47,014 bases of DNA from Candidatus Woesearchaeota archaeon (GCA_018303405.1 JAGVYD010000007.1:1-47014); one strand, 5' to 3'. Counted from the stretch's first letter, positions 24,346 through 34,116 are shown. Translations and numbers: made by a program. Notes: generated by a model not told the origin, from the sequence alone.

Positions 24346-25164
24346 ATGGCAGATGAAGAACACAACCAAAACCTGGAGCATGAAGTGAATAACCAGGAAA
24401 GCAAGGGCTTCATGAAAAAAGCCATTGACACAACATTCAATTTAGCGGTAGCTGGCGGGGCTACAGCCCTGGGGCTTGCAACAGTCGGGCCTGTTGCACC
24501 AATTGTTGCTGCATCATTTGGAGGCGGCGGCCTGATTGGCGGCCTTATTGCCAGAAAAAAGAACAAGGAAAACAGGAAGCCAATATCAGAGATTGTAAAC
24601 TCCTCCCTGAAAACATACTCCGCAGTCAACACTGTCTTTTACCCAATGACTCTGCTTGGCAATGCAACATACCCTGTCGCGGCAAACCTGGGCGCACAGG
24701 CATTCGGAACAGGAATAGGAGAATACCTCGGCAGATCAGCCTGGGCACTAACTGGATTCAACGGCGCATTTGTAGGATTGTTCAAGGGGGCGTACCACCT
24801 TTTCGACAAAAAATTCAATCCCAAAGGAATAGGAAAGAGTATAGCTGATGGTTATGGGTCATTGGCAACCAGAATAGGGACTGTATTCGCGCCAGGCTAT
24901 ATCCTCGCGGCGAATGGAATACCGGACCTCAGCATTGGGCCATACACAGCGCCGACTTTTGCAGTAAATGCATTGCCAGTGGGAATCTACAACGAAATTA
25001 ATCCGCCTGGCCAGGCCAAGGAAGAAAAAAAGCCTGATTTCAGGTCCGCGGCATCCCAGATTTCACCCCAGCAGCTCCAGCAATACCAAAATCTGCTTGC
25101 ACAGAATCCGGGATTGGCCAAACAGCTTGCGCAGCAATATCGGGCATCGCCTGCTCCTGCATAG
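24346..25164 (+). CDS. Multi-pass membrane protein 2 of the trio
   Basis: A 272-residue protein with a polar N-terminus, glycine-rich hydrophobic segments (about residues 33-72, with FGGGGLIGGLIARKK), further segments near 95-145 and a helix pair near 175-215 containing PGYILAANGIPDLS. It aligns by layout, though weakly by sequence, with the proteins on both sides: a glycine-rich first hairpin, a basic patch, a Y/F-rich middle and a proline/asparagine-marked final hairpin. The C-terminal 45 residues are glutamine-rich and probably cytoplasmic. The gap to the upstream gene is 10 bases, with GAGTGAG as ribosome binding site. Function is unknown. Confidence 0.75.
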   Translation: MADEEHNQNLEHEVNNQESKGFMKKAIDTTFNLAVAGGATALGLATVGPVAPIVAASFGGGGLIGGLIARKKNKENRKPISEIVNSSLKTYSAVNTVFYPMTLLGNATYPVAANLGAQAFGTGIGEYLGRSAWALTGFNGAFVGLFKGAYHLFDKKFNPKGIGKSIADGYGSLATRIGTVFAPGYILAANGIPDLSIGPYTAPTFAVNALPVGIYNEINPPGQAKEEKKPDFRSAASQISPQQLQQYQNLLAQNPGLAKQLAQQYRASPAPA

Positions 25165-25175
25165 GGAAAAGCAAA

Positions 25176-26027
25176 ATGGCAGACCAACATCCACCACAAG
25201 AAGTGAAACATGATGACGAAAAAAAGATAGCGGAAGCTGCGAAGAAGCAAGAAGCGCAGAAAAAAGCAGCAGAGAAACAGGCAAGGCAGGCAGCAAAACA
25301 TTCTGCAGAGAGCCCAGCGGCCGATTCCCGCTCCAGACAGAATTTGGAATCAAGGGTCAATCACACCATCCTTGAGAATTTAGGAATTGGAATGTTGGAT
25401 GGAGCCAAGGTAGTGGCCAAGCCATTATATACTGCAGGCTGGATGACTGGCGGCGGACTCGTCAGCTATGCACTTGCCGGGCTGAGCCCATTTATCCTCG
25501 GCGGCGGCCTTGCAACAGGACGCTTTTTCCTGAACAGGGCAGCAAACAAGCCGTTTACTTTCAAGGATTTCAGAAAGGAATACGCAAAGGGGCTATTCAG
25601 TGGACTTTTATACTATCCTGCAGCAGTTGACATTAGCGCTACACCCTCAATTCCAATAAAGCTCCTGAAATTTTTTGGATATGGCGCGCCAACTTTCATG
25701 GCAGCTGACAATTTCGTGGACCATTTCTACCAGAAGTACCAGACACCATCAAGTCTGATTAGTGAGGTTAAAAAAAGGCCAATCGCGAAAATTGTCGGTG
25801 AAGGAATTGCCGACACAATCTCTGAAACCCCTGTCAGCTACTACAACTGGGTCAAGCAGACCAAAGGCATACTCCCGGCAATTGTTGCTGCAAACTGGAG
25901 TGCATCATACCCCATGGAAGCGAAGTATGGTGTCTCTGTCGGCACTGCATCTGCTTACAGGTATTTCACTTCAAAGGAAGCCATTGCAGCAAGGGATAGT
26001 GCAAAGAACAATAAGGCAGTGCATTAG
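25176..26027 (+). CDS. Multi-pass membrane protein 3 of the trio
   Basis: A 283-residue protein with a highly charged, alanine/lysine-rich N-terminal helix (about residues 15-45), then the hydrophobic hairpin GWMTGGGLVSYALAGLSPFI with GGGLATGRFFLNRA, more segments near 140-185, and a final hairpin containing LPAIVAANWSASYP before a conserved-looking last helix. It shares layout with the two preceding proteins and ends operon C. Translation probably begins at ATG 25176 behind AGGGAAAAG, 11 bases after the upstream stop. The eL35 gene follows on the same strand with its own promoter, so this stop marks the right edge of the unusual block. Function is unknown. Confidence 0.75.
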   Translation: MADQHPPQEVKHDDEKKIAEAAKKQEAQKKAAEKQARQAAKHSAESPAADSRSRQNLESRVNHTILENLGIGMLDGAKVVAKPLYTAGWMTGGGLVSYALAGLSPFILGGGLATGRFFLNRAANKPFTFKDFRKEYAKGLFSGLLYYPAAVDISATPSIPIKLLKFFGYGAPTFMAADNFVDHFYQKYQTPSSLISEVKKRPIAKIVGEGIADTISETPVSYYNWVKQTKGILPAIVAANWSASYPMEAKYGVSVGTASAYRYFTSKEAIAARDSAKNNKAVH

Positions 26028-26089
26028 GATAGGCATATCTCTTTACCCTATGGCAAGCTTTAAAAACACCCCTTTTTTCCATTAGCACC

Positions 26090-26353
26090 ATGAAAGGCGT
26101 AATTGTAAATTTCAGGGGAGGCAAGCACACGCAGACAAACAACCAGATGGTTGTGCTGCCAGAAGGTGTGACATCCAAGGACAAGGCTGTTTCGCTAATA
26201 GGCAAAAGCGCTGTCTGGACCTCGGCCGGGAAGAACAAGAAGGACATCAAAGGCAAGATAACCAATGTCCATGGCAGAAATGGCGCAGTCAGGGTTGTAT
26301 TTGAAAAGGGCATGCCTGGCCAGTCTGTTGGGCAAAGGGTTGAAATTAAATAG
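26090..26353 (+). CDS. rpl35ae: Large subunit ribosomal protein eL35-type (L35Ae)
   Basis: This 87-residue protein matches archaeal L35Ae, a small beta-barrel protein of the large ribosomal subunit. Typical features are the VIVNFRGGKHTQTNNQMVV start, the GKSAVWTSAGKNKKDIKGKI core, the glycine-rich loop NVHGRNGAVRVVFEKGMPG, and the end GQRVEIK. It is full length. A TATA element CTTTAAAA at about 26058-26065 is centred some 26 bases before the ATG, so the mRNA is probably leaderless. The gene is a conserved chromosomal marker flanking the unusual block, and is transcribed separately from it. Confidence 0.93.
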   Translation: MKGVIVNFRGGKHTQTNNQMVVLPEGVTSKDKAVSLIGKSAVWTSAGKNKKDIKGKITNVHGRNGAVRVVFEKGMPGQSVGQRVEIK

Positions 26354-26398
26354 CAATAGCAGCCTCCGATTTCTCGTATCAGTCAATTTCCATATCAG

Positions 26399-27601
26399 TT
26401 AAACCAGAAAATAAACCATGACAGGCACTGTGAGGCATGCCATTGCATGTGTTCTCGAGATTTTCTTGATGGCAGGAATCAGCCCAATGGCAGTCGATAC
26501 GATCATCACAACCAGTCCCAGAATGCCGGTCAGTGCCAATCCGATGAGGGCAATGAATGCTATTATTGTCCAGACTACTTTTTTATAGGGCATTTTTGTC
26601 ATAAGCGATGAAAAGACTTTTGCAACTGCAAGGCTCAGCCAAACTCCGATGCTGGCTGCTATTAATGCGGATGCAAGCATAAGCATGATGTCATTCATCT
26701 CCATCCTCCCCATCATTTCAGCCAGAGCCACCACAACCCCATTCCTTGCCTTGCTTATTGTGTAATATGTGGCGAGTGATAGAACAAAGTTGACCATGCC
26801 TATTGCGCCCATTAAAATCATAAATCCATGGTCGCCGAGCTTTCTGGTAATTTGCATTGAGATTACTGCTGCAGTGGATGCGCCAATGCCAGGAAGGACT
26901 GCCGTGATAAAGCCTGAAAACTGGCCTGACAGAAGCGCTTTCACACCTTTTTTCCAATCAATGTCAATTTTACTGCTTGTTTTTTGCGGAGGTATTTCCT
27001 GGTTGTCATTCAGGCTGATTAGAAGCGTGGATATCCCGAAAAGGCCGGAAAGCATTGGAAAAAGCGGGTCTTCCAGCATAGGCATGTCCAGTACAATCAT
27101 GCCAAGCAGGCCCGAGAGCAAAACAACAATTATTGCCCATATAAGGTTTTTCTCCCTGATCACCATAAATACCAGAATTACCAGCAAGAAATACCCAATA
27201 TACTCCACAATATAATCATAAATCTCCCCTATCAGCGCAATGGCAATGGGAAAAAGCGCTAAGCTTAGCAACAGGGCAAAATAGTTTCCAACAACAGTGA
27301 GCTTAATAGCCATATAGCCATTCCCCTGCAATAAGTATCGATGCCCGGGCAAAACACCCAATGCTGTGTTGGAATCAGGCGCGCCAAGGTAAATGGACGG
27401 GACAGCATCCAAAAAAACATGCGTTATTGACATTGCCACAAGAAATACGGCAATGTCCATCAATGTGAAGAAGGCAAGCAATTTTCTGTGAATTGCCAGA
27501 ATGAAGACACTTACCAAATTGACATGAATGCCCGGTGTAAGGCCTGTTATTATCCCAGCAAGAATCCCAATAACCAACGCTAAGACAGTTTGCCAAATCA
27601 T
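26399..27601 (-). CDS. TctA-family integral membrane permease (archaeal)
   Basis: A 400-residue, very hydrophobic protein with about ten to twelve membrane helices, matching the archaeal branch of the TctA/tripartite tricarboxylate transporter permease family (COG1784). Two glycine/proline motifs mark the family halves: GLTPGIHVNLV near residue 22 and AVLPGIGASTAAVIS near 236. No partner TctB or periplasmic TctC gene is nearby, which is usual for the archaeal forms, whose substrate is unknown. The frame extends to a TTG at 27607; ATG 27601 is preferred. It is cytoplasmic-membrane located and monocistronic as far as can be seen. Confidence 0.85.
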   Translation of the reverse strand: MIWQTVLALVIGILAGIITGLTPGIHVNLVSVFILAIHRKLLAFFTLMDIAVFLVAMSITHVFLDAVPSIYLGAPDSNTALGVLPGHRYLLQGNGYMAIKLTVVGNYFALLLSLALFPIAIALIGEIYDYIVEYIGYFLLVILVFMVIREKNLIWAIIVVLLSGLLGMIVLDMPMLEDPLFPMLSGLFGISTLLISLNDNQEIPPQKTSSKIDIDWKKGVKALLSGQFSGFITAVLPGIGASTAAVISMQITRKLGDHGFMILMGAIGMVNFVLSLATYYTISKARNGVVVALAEMMGRMEMNDIMLMLASALIAASIGVWLSLAVAKVFSSLMTKMPYKKVVWTIIAFIALIGLALTGILGLVVMIVSTAIGLIPAIKKISRTHAMACLTVPVMVYFLV

Positions 27602-27653
27602 CCTCAATTAATCCTATAAAAATTCTAATGATTAACTGCTTTTCAGCCGAAAA

Positions 27654-29492
27654 CTATCCGGAGATTTGAGCAATATCCTGCCTGGAGCTTAGCAAATCAT
27701 CGCATTCTTTTCTGATCATTAATGCGGTTTCATGCAAATCCACCTGGAATCCTGCAAGGTCATTCTTAAGATTGGCAACCTCATTGGAATTTAATGCTTT
27801 GTCATATGTTTTGGACTTTCTTTCAACTAGCTCGATGTATATATTGCCGCATGGAACAACATTCCTTTGCACAGACAACAGCAAGTCCTTTGCCTGATTT
27901 GTATAGCCCATACTGGTGCCATCGACATTTATCACTTCGTTCCGGATTTGGTAATCGTAGATAACACCATAGCCTGATTCCACAACATCTCCAGTTTGAT
28001 TTTCATAGGGCAGCTTATAAATTTCATTCTTGGATACATTATGGCTTCCGTAAAATAACTCCTTTGTGACTCCTGGTCTGAACTCAGGCTTAGCCTGGAT
28101 TGATTTTTCCAATTCATCGATATTCCTTTTTATCCATTGGGAATCATTGGCCTCATTCAGGCGCATAAATCCCACTAAATCTGCACTTTCCATCAATGTC
28201 AGGTTTGTTTGGTTGGTAATCACAAGCCTAATGTCCTGGGTGCCAAATGAGCTGTAGGTGTTTTTGTCCTCCCTCATGAAAATTATCCGCTTTCCCATCA
28301 CCTTATTTATGAATTCCTCAACAGCCAGGCGATGGCTGCAATCCTTGCAGGATACCGAAGTCCCGAGCGGGCACTTATCAACGATTTCCACAGCACGCGG
28401 CAGAATATCATCGATGTCAGTTCTAAACTGGTTCACTGCACTGAGGGACGCATATCTCTCAGAATAAAAATAATTATTTTTCACAGCCCATTCAGGGGAT
28501 AGCCTCAGGTAGAGATCCTCACTGCAATAAATATTGAAATTGTGGAATATCACCCCCTCATTTTCAGATGTTTTCCAATATCCAACCTTTTCATTGATCC
28601 GGCCCCTGCTGGTCTGATAATCCTCTTCTTCCAGCGTCACTTCCCAAGTACCGGCAGGCAGTATTCCCTCCTTCGGCCTTGGAAAAAAATGGAATGCCGC
28701 AAATTCCTGGTAATTTCTCAATATTGCAGCTGGATTATTTATTTTGGCCATCTGCACAATCCCATTTTCGAAGTAAATGCTTGTAACCTGGCTTCTCAGG
28801 TCGAATTCTTCTGTCCATTCACCCTGACCGTAGACTATCTCAACAATTGCCTTTAGGGACTCGGGAGTTATGCAGCTGCCGCAATCTGTGAAGCAGGCCC
28901 CGCATTTTTCACCCTGCTCGCAAATATCATTGCCGCAGCACGGGACAATAGGCTGGTGCGCACAAACATAATCGGTTTCAGGGCTGCACACATCCTCAGT
29001 GCATTTGTTGTTGTCATTGCATTCACTCTGGCAGCTGCTCAGGCTTTGTGTTTTCTTTGCCAGCTCCAGCATCTGGGTCGTGAATGTGTTGTAGCGGTCG
29101 CAGATTCCATCCAAATTCAGATCTGTGCAGCAGAAATCCCCGAATTTAGTGTATCCTTCGTCACACCGCTCGCCTAAAAATTTGCTGTGCAAGTAATGGT
29201 CGCACCTGCAGTCGCAGAATTGCTGGCTTCCGATTGTATAAGCAGCAGATGTAACGCTGTCATATGCTTTTTTAAGGCAACCGCCAAGGCAGACCCCTTC
29301 GCAATCTGAGCTCGCAGAACAATTTCTGCATTGAACCTCAAATATGGTCTCACCCTCCCTGAGCACCATTATTGTGGCCAGCAGGGCAATAAGGGAAACA
29401 ATGACTACATCAACCAAGATTTTTTTGCGCCTCTTTTTTTCCTCGTCCGGCGTCTCATCAAAAATACTCCTTCTCTTTTCATCCTCAGGCAT
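27654..29492 (-). CDS. Membrane-anchored cysteine-rich extracellular protein
   Basis: A 612-residue protein with a charged cytoplasmic N-terminus, one membrane anchor (about residues 27-45) and a large outer part. Residues 54-210 hold 24 cysteines, including a DLNLDGICD calcium-binding-like turn and the module CGNDICEQGEKCGACFTDCG, a repeat often seen in DPANN surface proteins. The rest is a mixed domain without recognised catalytic motifs; several N-x-T/S sites could be glycosylated. A TATA element near 29512-29522 is about 26 bases before the ATG, indicating a leaderless start. It is probably a cell-surface protein stabilised by disulphides; its ligand is unknown. Confidence 0.8.
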   Translation of the reverse strand: MPEDEKRRSIFDETPDEEKKRRKKILVDVVIVSLIALLATIMVLREGETIFEVQCRNCSASSDCEGVCLGGCLKKAYDSVTSAAYTIGSQQFCDCRCDHYLHSKFLGERCDEGYTKFGDFCCTDLNLDGICDRYNTFTTQMLELAKKTQSLSSCQSECNDNNKCTEDVCSPETDYVCAHQPIVPCCGNDICEQGEKCGACFTDCGSCITPESLKAIVEIVYGQGEWTEEFDLRSQVTSIYFENGIVQMAKINNPAAILRNYQEFAAFHFFPRPKEGILPAGTWEVTLEEEDYQTSRGRINEKVGYWKTSENEGVIFHNFNIYCSEDLYLRLSPEWAVKNNYFYSERYASLSAVNQFRTDIDDILPRAVEIVDKCPLGTSVSCKDCSHRLAVEEFINKVMGKRIIFMREDKNTYSSFGTQDIRLVITNQTNLTLMESADLVGFMRLNEANDSQWIKRNIDELEKSIQAKPEFRPGVTKELFYGSHNVSKNEIYKLPYENQTGDVVESGYGVIYDYQIRNEVINVDGTSMGYTNQAKDLLLSVQRNVVPCGNIYIELVERKSKTYDKALNSNEVANLKNDLAGFQVDLHETALMIRKECDDLLSSRQDIAQISG

Positions 29493-29588
29493 AACCTTAA
29501 TTATTTACGGCTTTATTTAAATATTGCCCTGATTTTGGACTCTGCCAAGATTGCAAAATTTTAATAACATACCTTCCATCATGGCCGT

Positions 29589-30050
29589 ATGACCGGCAAG
29601 ATAATGCTGCCCAAGGGCAAACCAATGCTTTTTTATTCGCTGCCTGTTTTGACTATTTTGATCATCGGCTTTCTTCTCTGGGCAAAACCAGGCATCACAG
29701 GGCTGGCAATTGCCGAGCCTCTTGCTCCTGAAAAAATAAAAGTGACTATCCATACAGCAGACAATGAGGTCCTGCCTGAGCTTGCACAAGTCACAGTCAG
29801 GATAGGCAATGATGCAAAAATTATCACAGCTGAGGAATTCGTACAGCTGTCTGGAGTGAATCCAGTGAGGGTACAATTGCTGGGTGAGGCAGATGCATAT
29901 GGCTTTACTGGTGCAAACCAATACAGCATAACTCTTGAACAGCTCGGGTTTGCAGATAAGTACCTTTTTTCAAGAACAGATTTGGAGGCATCTGTGACTT
30001 TTGGCGGCTCAGTGCTCAGAACTGCGAAAATCACAATAGGGCCGGATTAA
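29589..30050 (+). CDS. Small anchored or secreted protein with beta domain
   Basis: A 153-residue protein with an N-terminal membrane helix (about residues 13-32, LFYSLPVLTILIIGFLLWA) and an outer domain of about 110 residues with alternating beta strands (KVTIHTADNEVLPELAQVTV and following). No catalytic motif is visible. The TATA element TTTTAATAA at about 29558-29566 puts the transcription start at the ATG. It is transcribed divergently from the cysteine-rich surface protein gene and may serve at the same surface. Its hydrophobic-anchor-plus-small-beta-domain form is common among DPANN envelope proteins; no specific family is recognised. Confidence 0.75.
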   Translation: MTGKIMLPKGKPMLFYSLPVLTILIIGFLLWAKPGITGLAIAEPLAPEKIKVTIHTADNEVLPELAQVTVRIGNDAKIITAEEFVQLSGVNPVRVQLLGEADAYGFTGANQYSITLEQLGFADKYLFSRTDLEASVTFGGSVLRTAKITIGPD

Positions 30051-30133
30051 TGCCGTTGCCATTTTTTGCCCCTGACCCATTTTTTAGTCATAACTTATAT
30101 TTATTATACTTAGTTATATTTATTTTATTATAT

Positions 30134-30499
30134 TTAGTCATAGCCTGTAATAATTATCTTTTCAGCTAATACCTCTAATTCATTCCCAAACCTTGCCATC
30201 TCACCTTTTACTTCAATATTGGTCCCATTGGGCATCTTTAGGCTGCCTTCACCCTCCTTGAAATACACAACTTTGTAAGCCTGTCCGTATCTTTCCTCTT
30301 TGACAGCATACTGGATAGTCTTGTCGGTTTCCCTTGAATTGATGACCGTTCCAGAGAGGGTTATTTGCTTGCCGAGAAAGCTTTCCGCCCTTCCACTTTC
30401 AACACTTGGCACTTCTGCTGAGGCGGAAACATAATAGAGCCATGCCAGTCCAAGAATCCCGGTAACCAGGCTCATTGCAAGGAGGTTGCCTTCATCCAT
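30134..30499 (-). CDS. OB-fold protein with N-terminal membrane helix
   Basis: A 121-residue protein. Residues 6-26 are hydrophobic (a single membrane helix) and the rest fits a small OB-fold barrel of the nucleic-acid-binding type: LGKQITLSGTVINS, then YKVVYFKEG, then GTNIEVKGEMARFGNELEV. The frame is open to 30667, but that extension overlaps the divergent transporter promoter. A TATA-like TATTAATTTT lies about 26 bases before the ATG at 30499 (MDEGNLL), so I use that start. Related anchored OB-fold proteins occur widely in archaea; a nucleic-acid role is uncertain for an anchored form. Confidence 0.75.
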   Translation of the reverse strand: MDEGNLLAMSLVTGILGLAWLYYVSASAEVPSVESGRAESFLGKQITLSGTVINSRETDKTIQYAVKEERYGQAYKVVYFKEGEGSLKMPNGTNIEVKGEMARFGNELEVLAEKIIITGYD

Positions 30500-30633
30500 G
30501 CTTTTTCTAGGTTGGCTAAAATTAATATTCCTTCCTGTGAAAATCAGACCATTCTTCCGGGCATATTGGAAAAGTTTTGGGCCTGTTGCCCATTTAATGC
30601 GAAAAATAAATAAATACCGCAATGCAAAATACA

Positions 30634-31509
30634 ATGATGTCAGACCAAATTGGCGTAATTTTTGCAATCCTTGCCATGGTGCTTTGGGGTGCCGAAGAGC
30701 TGTTCCTGAAAAAAGCCATTGACGGATTGAAAAGCCTGACAGCTTATTTAATCAACACTCTTACCGGGGTGGTATTACAGGTTGCAATTGTGCTTTTCCT
30801 GTTCAGCGAAAAAATCAGGCTGCTAACTTTTCCTGAATTCTGGCTTGTCCTCCTCGCCAGCTTCATTGGGTTCCTGGGTTATGTTTTTTTATATCTGGCT
30901 CTTGAAAAACAGGAAGTTTCGCTTATTGCCTCGCTCGATGAAAGCTGGATCATTGTTTCGGTCTTGATTGCAATCATCTTTCTGGGTGAAAGGCTAAGCC
31001 TTGTCAATACACTGGCCATACTGGTCATTTTAGCTGGCGCAGCATTGGTAAGCCTGGATTTTTCCAAAATCAGGCGTATCAAGATGATATCTGGTGCAGG
31101 ATACGAGTTCATTTCCCTTATTTTTATCGGCACTGTCGTGCCTTTGGAAAAGTTTGTGGTAGACAGGATTGGCGAAGCAAACGCAATTTTCTATTTGGTT
31201 ATACTCGTTGTGCCAATGATTTTTGCCTGGAAGCTTTTTTTGCACCAGAAATTTGTCAGGCCTAACCCTAAAATGCTGGGGATTGCCATGCTATCAGGGA
31301 TTTCAGACGGAATAGCATTTGTATTTTATTTGCTGGCTATAAACAGGGCAACAGTCTCCATTGTCGCGCCGATTGTGGCTTCAAGCCTTGTGGTCACTGT
31401 AATCCTTGCCAGAATATTCCTGAAAGAAAAAATGACTGAAAAGCAGATTGTTGGGACAGGCTTAATCATGGCAGGCGTTTTGGTCTTGTCTGTTCTTTTT
31501 GGAGGGTAA
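30634..31509 (+). CDS. EamA/DMT-superfamily transporter
   Basis: A 291-residue membrane protein with ten hydrophobic helices in two repeats of five, matching the EamA (drug/metabolite transporter) family. Both halves end with the family-typical pattern: LIAIIFLGERLSLVNTLAIL in the first, and VILARIFLKEKMTEKQIVGT in the second. The frame starts at ATG 30622, but the TATA element TAAATAAATA (30607-30616) is centred about 26 bases before the paired ATGs at 30634 and 30637, favouring those. The substrate is unknown; family members export or import small metabolites. Confidence 0.88.
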   Translation: MMSDQIGVIFAILAMVLWGAEELFLKKAIDGLKSLTAYLINTLTGVVLQVAIVLFLFSEKIRLLTFPEFWLVLLASFIGFLGYVFLYLALEKQEVSLIASLDESWIIVSVLIAIIFLGERLSLVNTLAILVILAGAALVSLDFSKIRRIKMISGAGYEFISLIFIGTVVPLEKFVVDRIGEANAIFYLVILVVPMIFAWKLFLHQKFVRPNPKMLGIAMLSGISDGIAFVFYLLAINRATVSIVAPIVASSLVVTVILARIFLKEKMTEKQIVGTGLIMAGVLVLSVLFGG

Positions 31510-31642
31510 GCATTCCGGAATATCCCTCCCAATTTCGGTTTTCCTTCATACAAAGGAGGCACAAGCATAATCATAGAATTTCAAATAAGATTTATTATCC
31601 TTATAGATAAGCTTTTAATATTATGCTCTTTTCTGAATCACC

Positions 31643-33649
31643 ATGCCAAAAGCTAAATCTCCCGGTGGCAGCCCTGCTAAAGCAAGGAATGCAGAACCTG
31701 TTGGCCAAAAAAAGACCAAGGCATCAGTCAAGGCTAATAAGAAAGCCAAAGCCTTGGACGCCTCCAAGTCTATCTCCAATACACAGGAATCGCCTCTCAA
31801 ATTTGCTGATACTTCCAAAATTGCAGTTTCAGCCAGGATAATAGAACAGGTAATTGGCCAGGAAGAGGCTGTTAATGTCATCAAGAAAGCCGCTTCCCAA
31901 AGAAGGCATGTGCTGCTGATCGGCGAGCCAGGCACTGGAAAATCCATGCTTGGCCTTGCACTGGCTGAGCTTTTGCCAAAGGAAAAACTGGTTGATGTTC
32001 TTTCATTCCCAAATGCAAATGATGAAAACCAGCCTTTGATACGGACTGTACCTTCAGGGAAAGGCCGGGACATTGTAATGCGTGCACGGCTTGAGTCCAT
32101 GGGGCTTCTGAAAAACCAGAACATGCTTATGTTCATACTTGCGGTCGTGGCGATGATAATCCCCTGGTGGATCAGGTCACATTACAAATCAGACATAATG
32201 TTTGCCGCATTTTTTCTCGGGGGAATGCTTTTCCTCGCAATCTTTGTGATGTTCATTAATTTTAACAAGAAAAGCAGTGAAAAAGCGCTTGTTCCAAAAG
32301 TGATTGTGGACAATTACGATAAAAAGCAAACGCCTTTTTACGATGCAACTGGCGCGCATGCAGGCGCCCTTCTGGGAGACGTGCTGCATGACCCATTCCA
32401 AACAGGAGGGTTGGGCACACCTGCGCACGAACGCGTTGTTGCAGGCATGATCCATAAGGCCAATATGGGCGTTTTATTTGTGGATGAAATTTCCACACTC
32501 AAGCCGCATACCCAGCAGGAATTGCTCACGGCCCTGCAGGAAGGCAAATATTCTATCACCGGGCAAAGTGAGCGCTCTGCCGGCGCCATGGTCAGGACTG
32601 AAGCAGTGCCATGCAATTTTATCCTGGTAGCTGCCGGAAACTATGAAACCATAAAGCACATGCATCCTGCATTGAGGTCAAGGATAAGGGGCTATGGCTA
32701 TGAAGTGTATATGAAAGAGACAATGAAGGACACGCAGGCGAACCGCGACAAAATTGCAATTTTTGTCGCGCAGGAAGTGGTAAAGGACAAAAAAATCCCC
32801 CACTTCAGCAAGGATGCGGTTGATGCAATCATTGAGGAAGCCAGGCGCATGGCAAATAGAAAAGGCCACCTGACGCTCAGGTTCAGGGAACTTGGCGGCT
32901 TGATAAGGGCTGCTGGCGACATTGCAATTGAAAGGGGAAAGACACTGGTGGAAAAGGACCATGTGCCCAGCGCAAGAAACATTGCCAGGACACTGGAACA
33001 GCAAATTGCAGACAGCTATATCGAAAGGAAGAAGGAATATGAAGTCATAATCACGAAAGGCAAAAGAGTTGGCAGGGTCAATGGCCTTGCCGTGATTGGC
33101 GGCGGCTCAGCCTTTAGCGGAATTGTGCTGCCAATTGAAAGCGAAGTCACATCCGGAGGCAAGCAGCTTGAAATCGTTGCAACAGGAAAGCTGGGTGACA
33201 TTGCCAAGGAAGCTGTTAAGAATGTGCATGCAATAATCAAGAAATACTTTGGAGAATCCATTAAGGGCAGGTATGACTTCCATGTGCAATTCCTGCAGAC
33301 ATATGAAGGAGTGGAAGGCGATTCAGCATCCATCGCAGTCGCAACTTCAATTATCTCAGCGCTCAAGGGCGTTCCGGTGAAGCAGAATTATGCCATGACC
33401 GGCTCCCTGTCAGTGCGCGGGGAGGTCCTGCCTGTTGGCGGCGTCACTTCAAAAGTGGAAGCTGCCATAGAAGCCGGCATGGAATTTGTCATTGTGCCCA
33501 AGACAAACATGATGGACATAATCATAGACAAGGACAAGCTCAAGCGCATCAAGATTATCCCTGTAGAGACTATTGCAGATGTTCTCAAAGAGGCCCTTGA
33601 CTGGAATGGCAAGGAGCCAATATTAAAGAAAATAGCTGGAGCACGCTAG
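31643..33649 (+). CDS. lonB: Archaeal membrane-bound ATP-dependent protease LonB
   Basis: This 668-residue protein is a complete archaeal LonB, the membrane-anchored AAA+ protease that degrades damaged and regulatory proteins. After a basic N-terminus of about 55 residues, Walker A GEPGTGKS is at residues 94-101. Two membrane helices are inserted in the AAA domain (about 154-172 and 180-200), as expected for LonB, and Walker B LFVDEIST is near 275. The C-terminal protease domain has catalytic Ser561 (GDSAS) and Lys604 (VTSKVEAA), 43 residues apart as in other Lon proteases. A TATA element (GCTTTTAATA, 31611-31620) lies about 26 bases before the ATG, indicating a leaderless mRNA. Confidence 0.96.
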   Translation: MPKAKSPGGSPAKARNAEPVGQKKTKASVKANKKAKALDASKSISNTQESPLKFADTSKIAVSARIIEQVIGQEEAVNVIKKAASQRRHVLLIGEPGTGKSMLGLALAELLPKEKLVDVLSFPNANDENQPLIRTVPSGKGRDIVMRARLESMGLLKNQNMLMFILAVVAMIIPWWIRSHYKSDIMFAAFFLGGMLFLAIFVMFINFNKKSSEKALVPKVIVDNYDKKQTPFYDATGAHAGALLGDVLHDPFQTGGLGTPAHERVVAGMIHKANMGVLFVDEISTLKPHTQQELLTALQEGKYSITGQSERSAGAMVRTEAVPCNFILVAAGNYETIKHMHPALRSRIRGYGYEVYMKETMKDTQANRDKIAIFVAQEVVKDKKIPHFSKDAVDAIIEEARRMANRKGHLTLRFRELGGLIRAAGDIAIERGKTLVEKDHVPSARNIARTLEQQIADSYIERKKEYEVIITKGKRVGRVNGLAVIGGGSAFSGIVLPIESEVTSGGKQLEIVATGKLGDIAKEAVKNVHAIIKKYFGESIKGRYDFHVQFLQTYEGVEGDSASIAVATSIISALKGVPVKQNYAMTGSLSVRGEVLPVGGVTSKVEAAIEAGMEFVIVPKTNMMDIIIDKDKLKRIKIIPVETIADVLKEALDWNGKEPILKKIAGAR

Positions 33650-33785
33650 GCTATTGGCGAGCTGTTGCTTAGTTCATCCAAGACCATCCAACTACAGAAG
33701 ACCGTGAACCACCCTGAGGTCAAAGCTCTAGGTATATACCTCATATCCGCAAACTATTTAAAGCCCGGTCCAAAGGAAGTTCAAT

Positions 33786-34037
33786 ATGAAAAAAAGGAAA
33801 TCAATGGGCAAAAAGCCGGCTCTGCCGAGAAAGGCAGGGAAGGGAGGGAAGGCCAGGAAAGGCAGCCCCAGGCCAGGCAAATCAAGTGCCCCTGACAATT
33901 ATAGCCTTCTCAACTCTCCACATGTGGTGCCCACAAAAGAATGCCCTGTATGCGGCAGCAGAAACGTGCATTACAATAAAGAGCGCGCTGAGCTGGTATG
34001 TCGGGAATGCGGGGAAATACACGCTCAAATAGTCTAA
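33786..34037 (+). CDS. Small zinc-ribbon protein with basic N-terminus
   Basis: An 83-residue protein. The first 35 residues are very basic (lysine, arginine, glycine, proline) and probably bind nucleic acid. Residues 53-79 form a zinc ribbon, CPVCGSRNVHYNKERAELVC followed by REC, of the type found in transcription factor B N-termini and small archaeal ribosome- or transcription-linked proteins. The TATA element CTATTTAAA at 33755-33763 is about 26 bases before the ATG, so the mRNA is probably leaderless. Exact function is unknown. Confidence 0.8.
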   Translation: MKKRKSMGKKPALPRKAGKGGKARKGSPRPGKSSAPDNYSLLNSPHVVPTKECPVCGSRNVHYNKERAELVCRECGEIHAQIV

Positions 34038-34116
34038 AATGAAATAGCCTGGAAGGTGTGGTCATTTTCTGACATAATCAAACATAATGCATAATGGCAT
34101 TATCTTGCCTTTGTTC

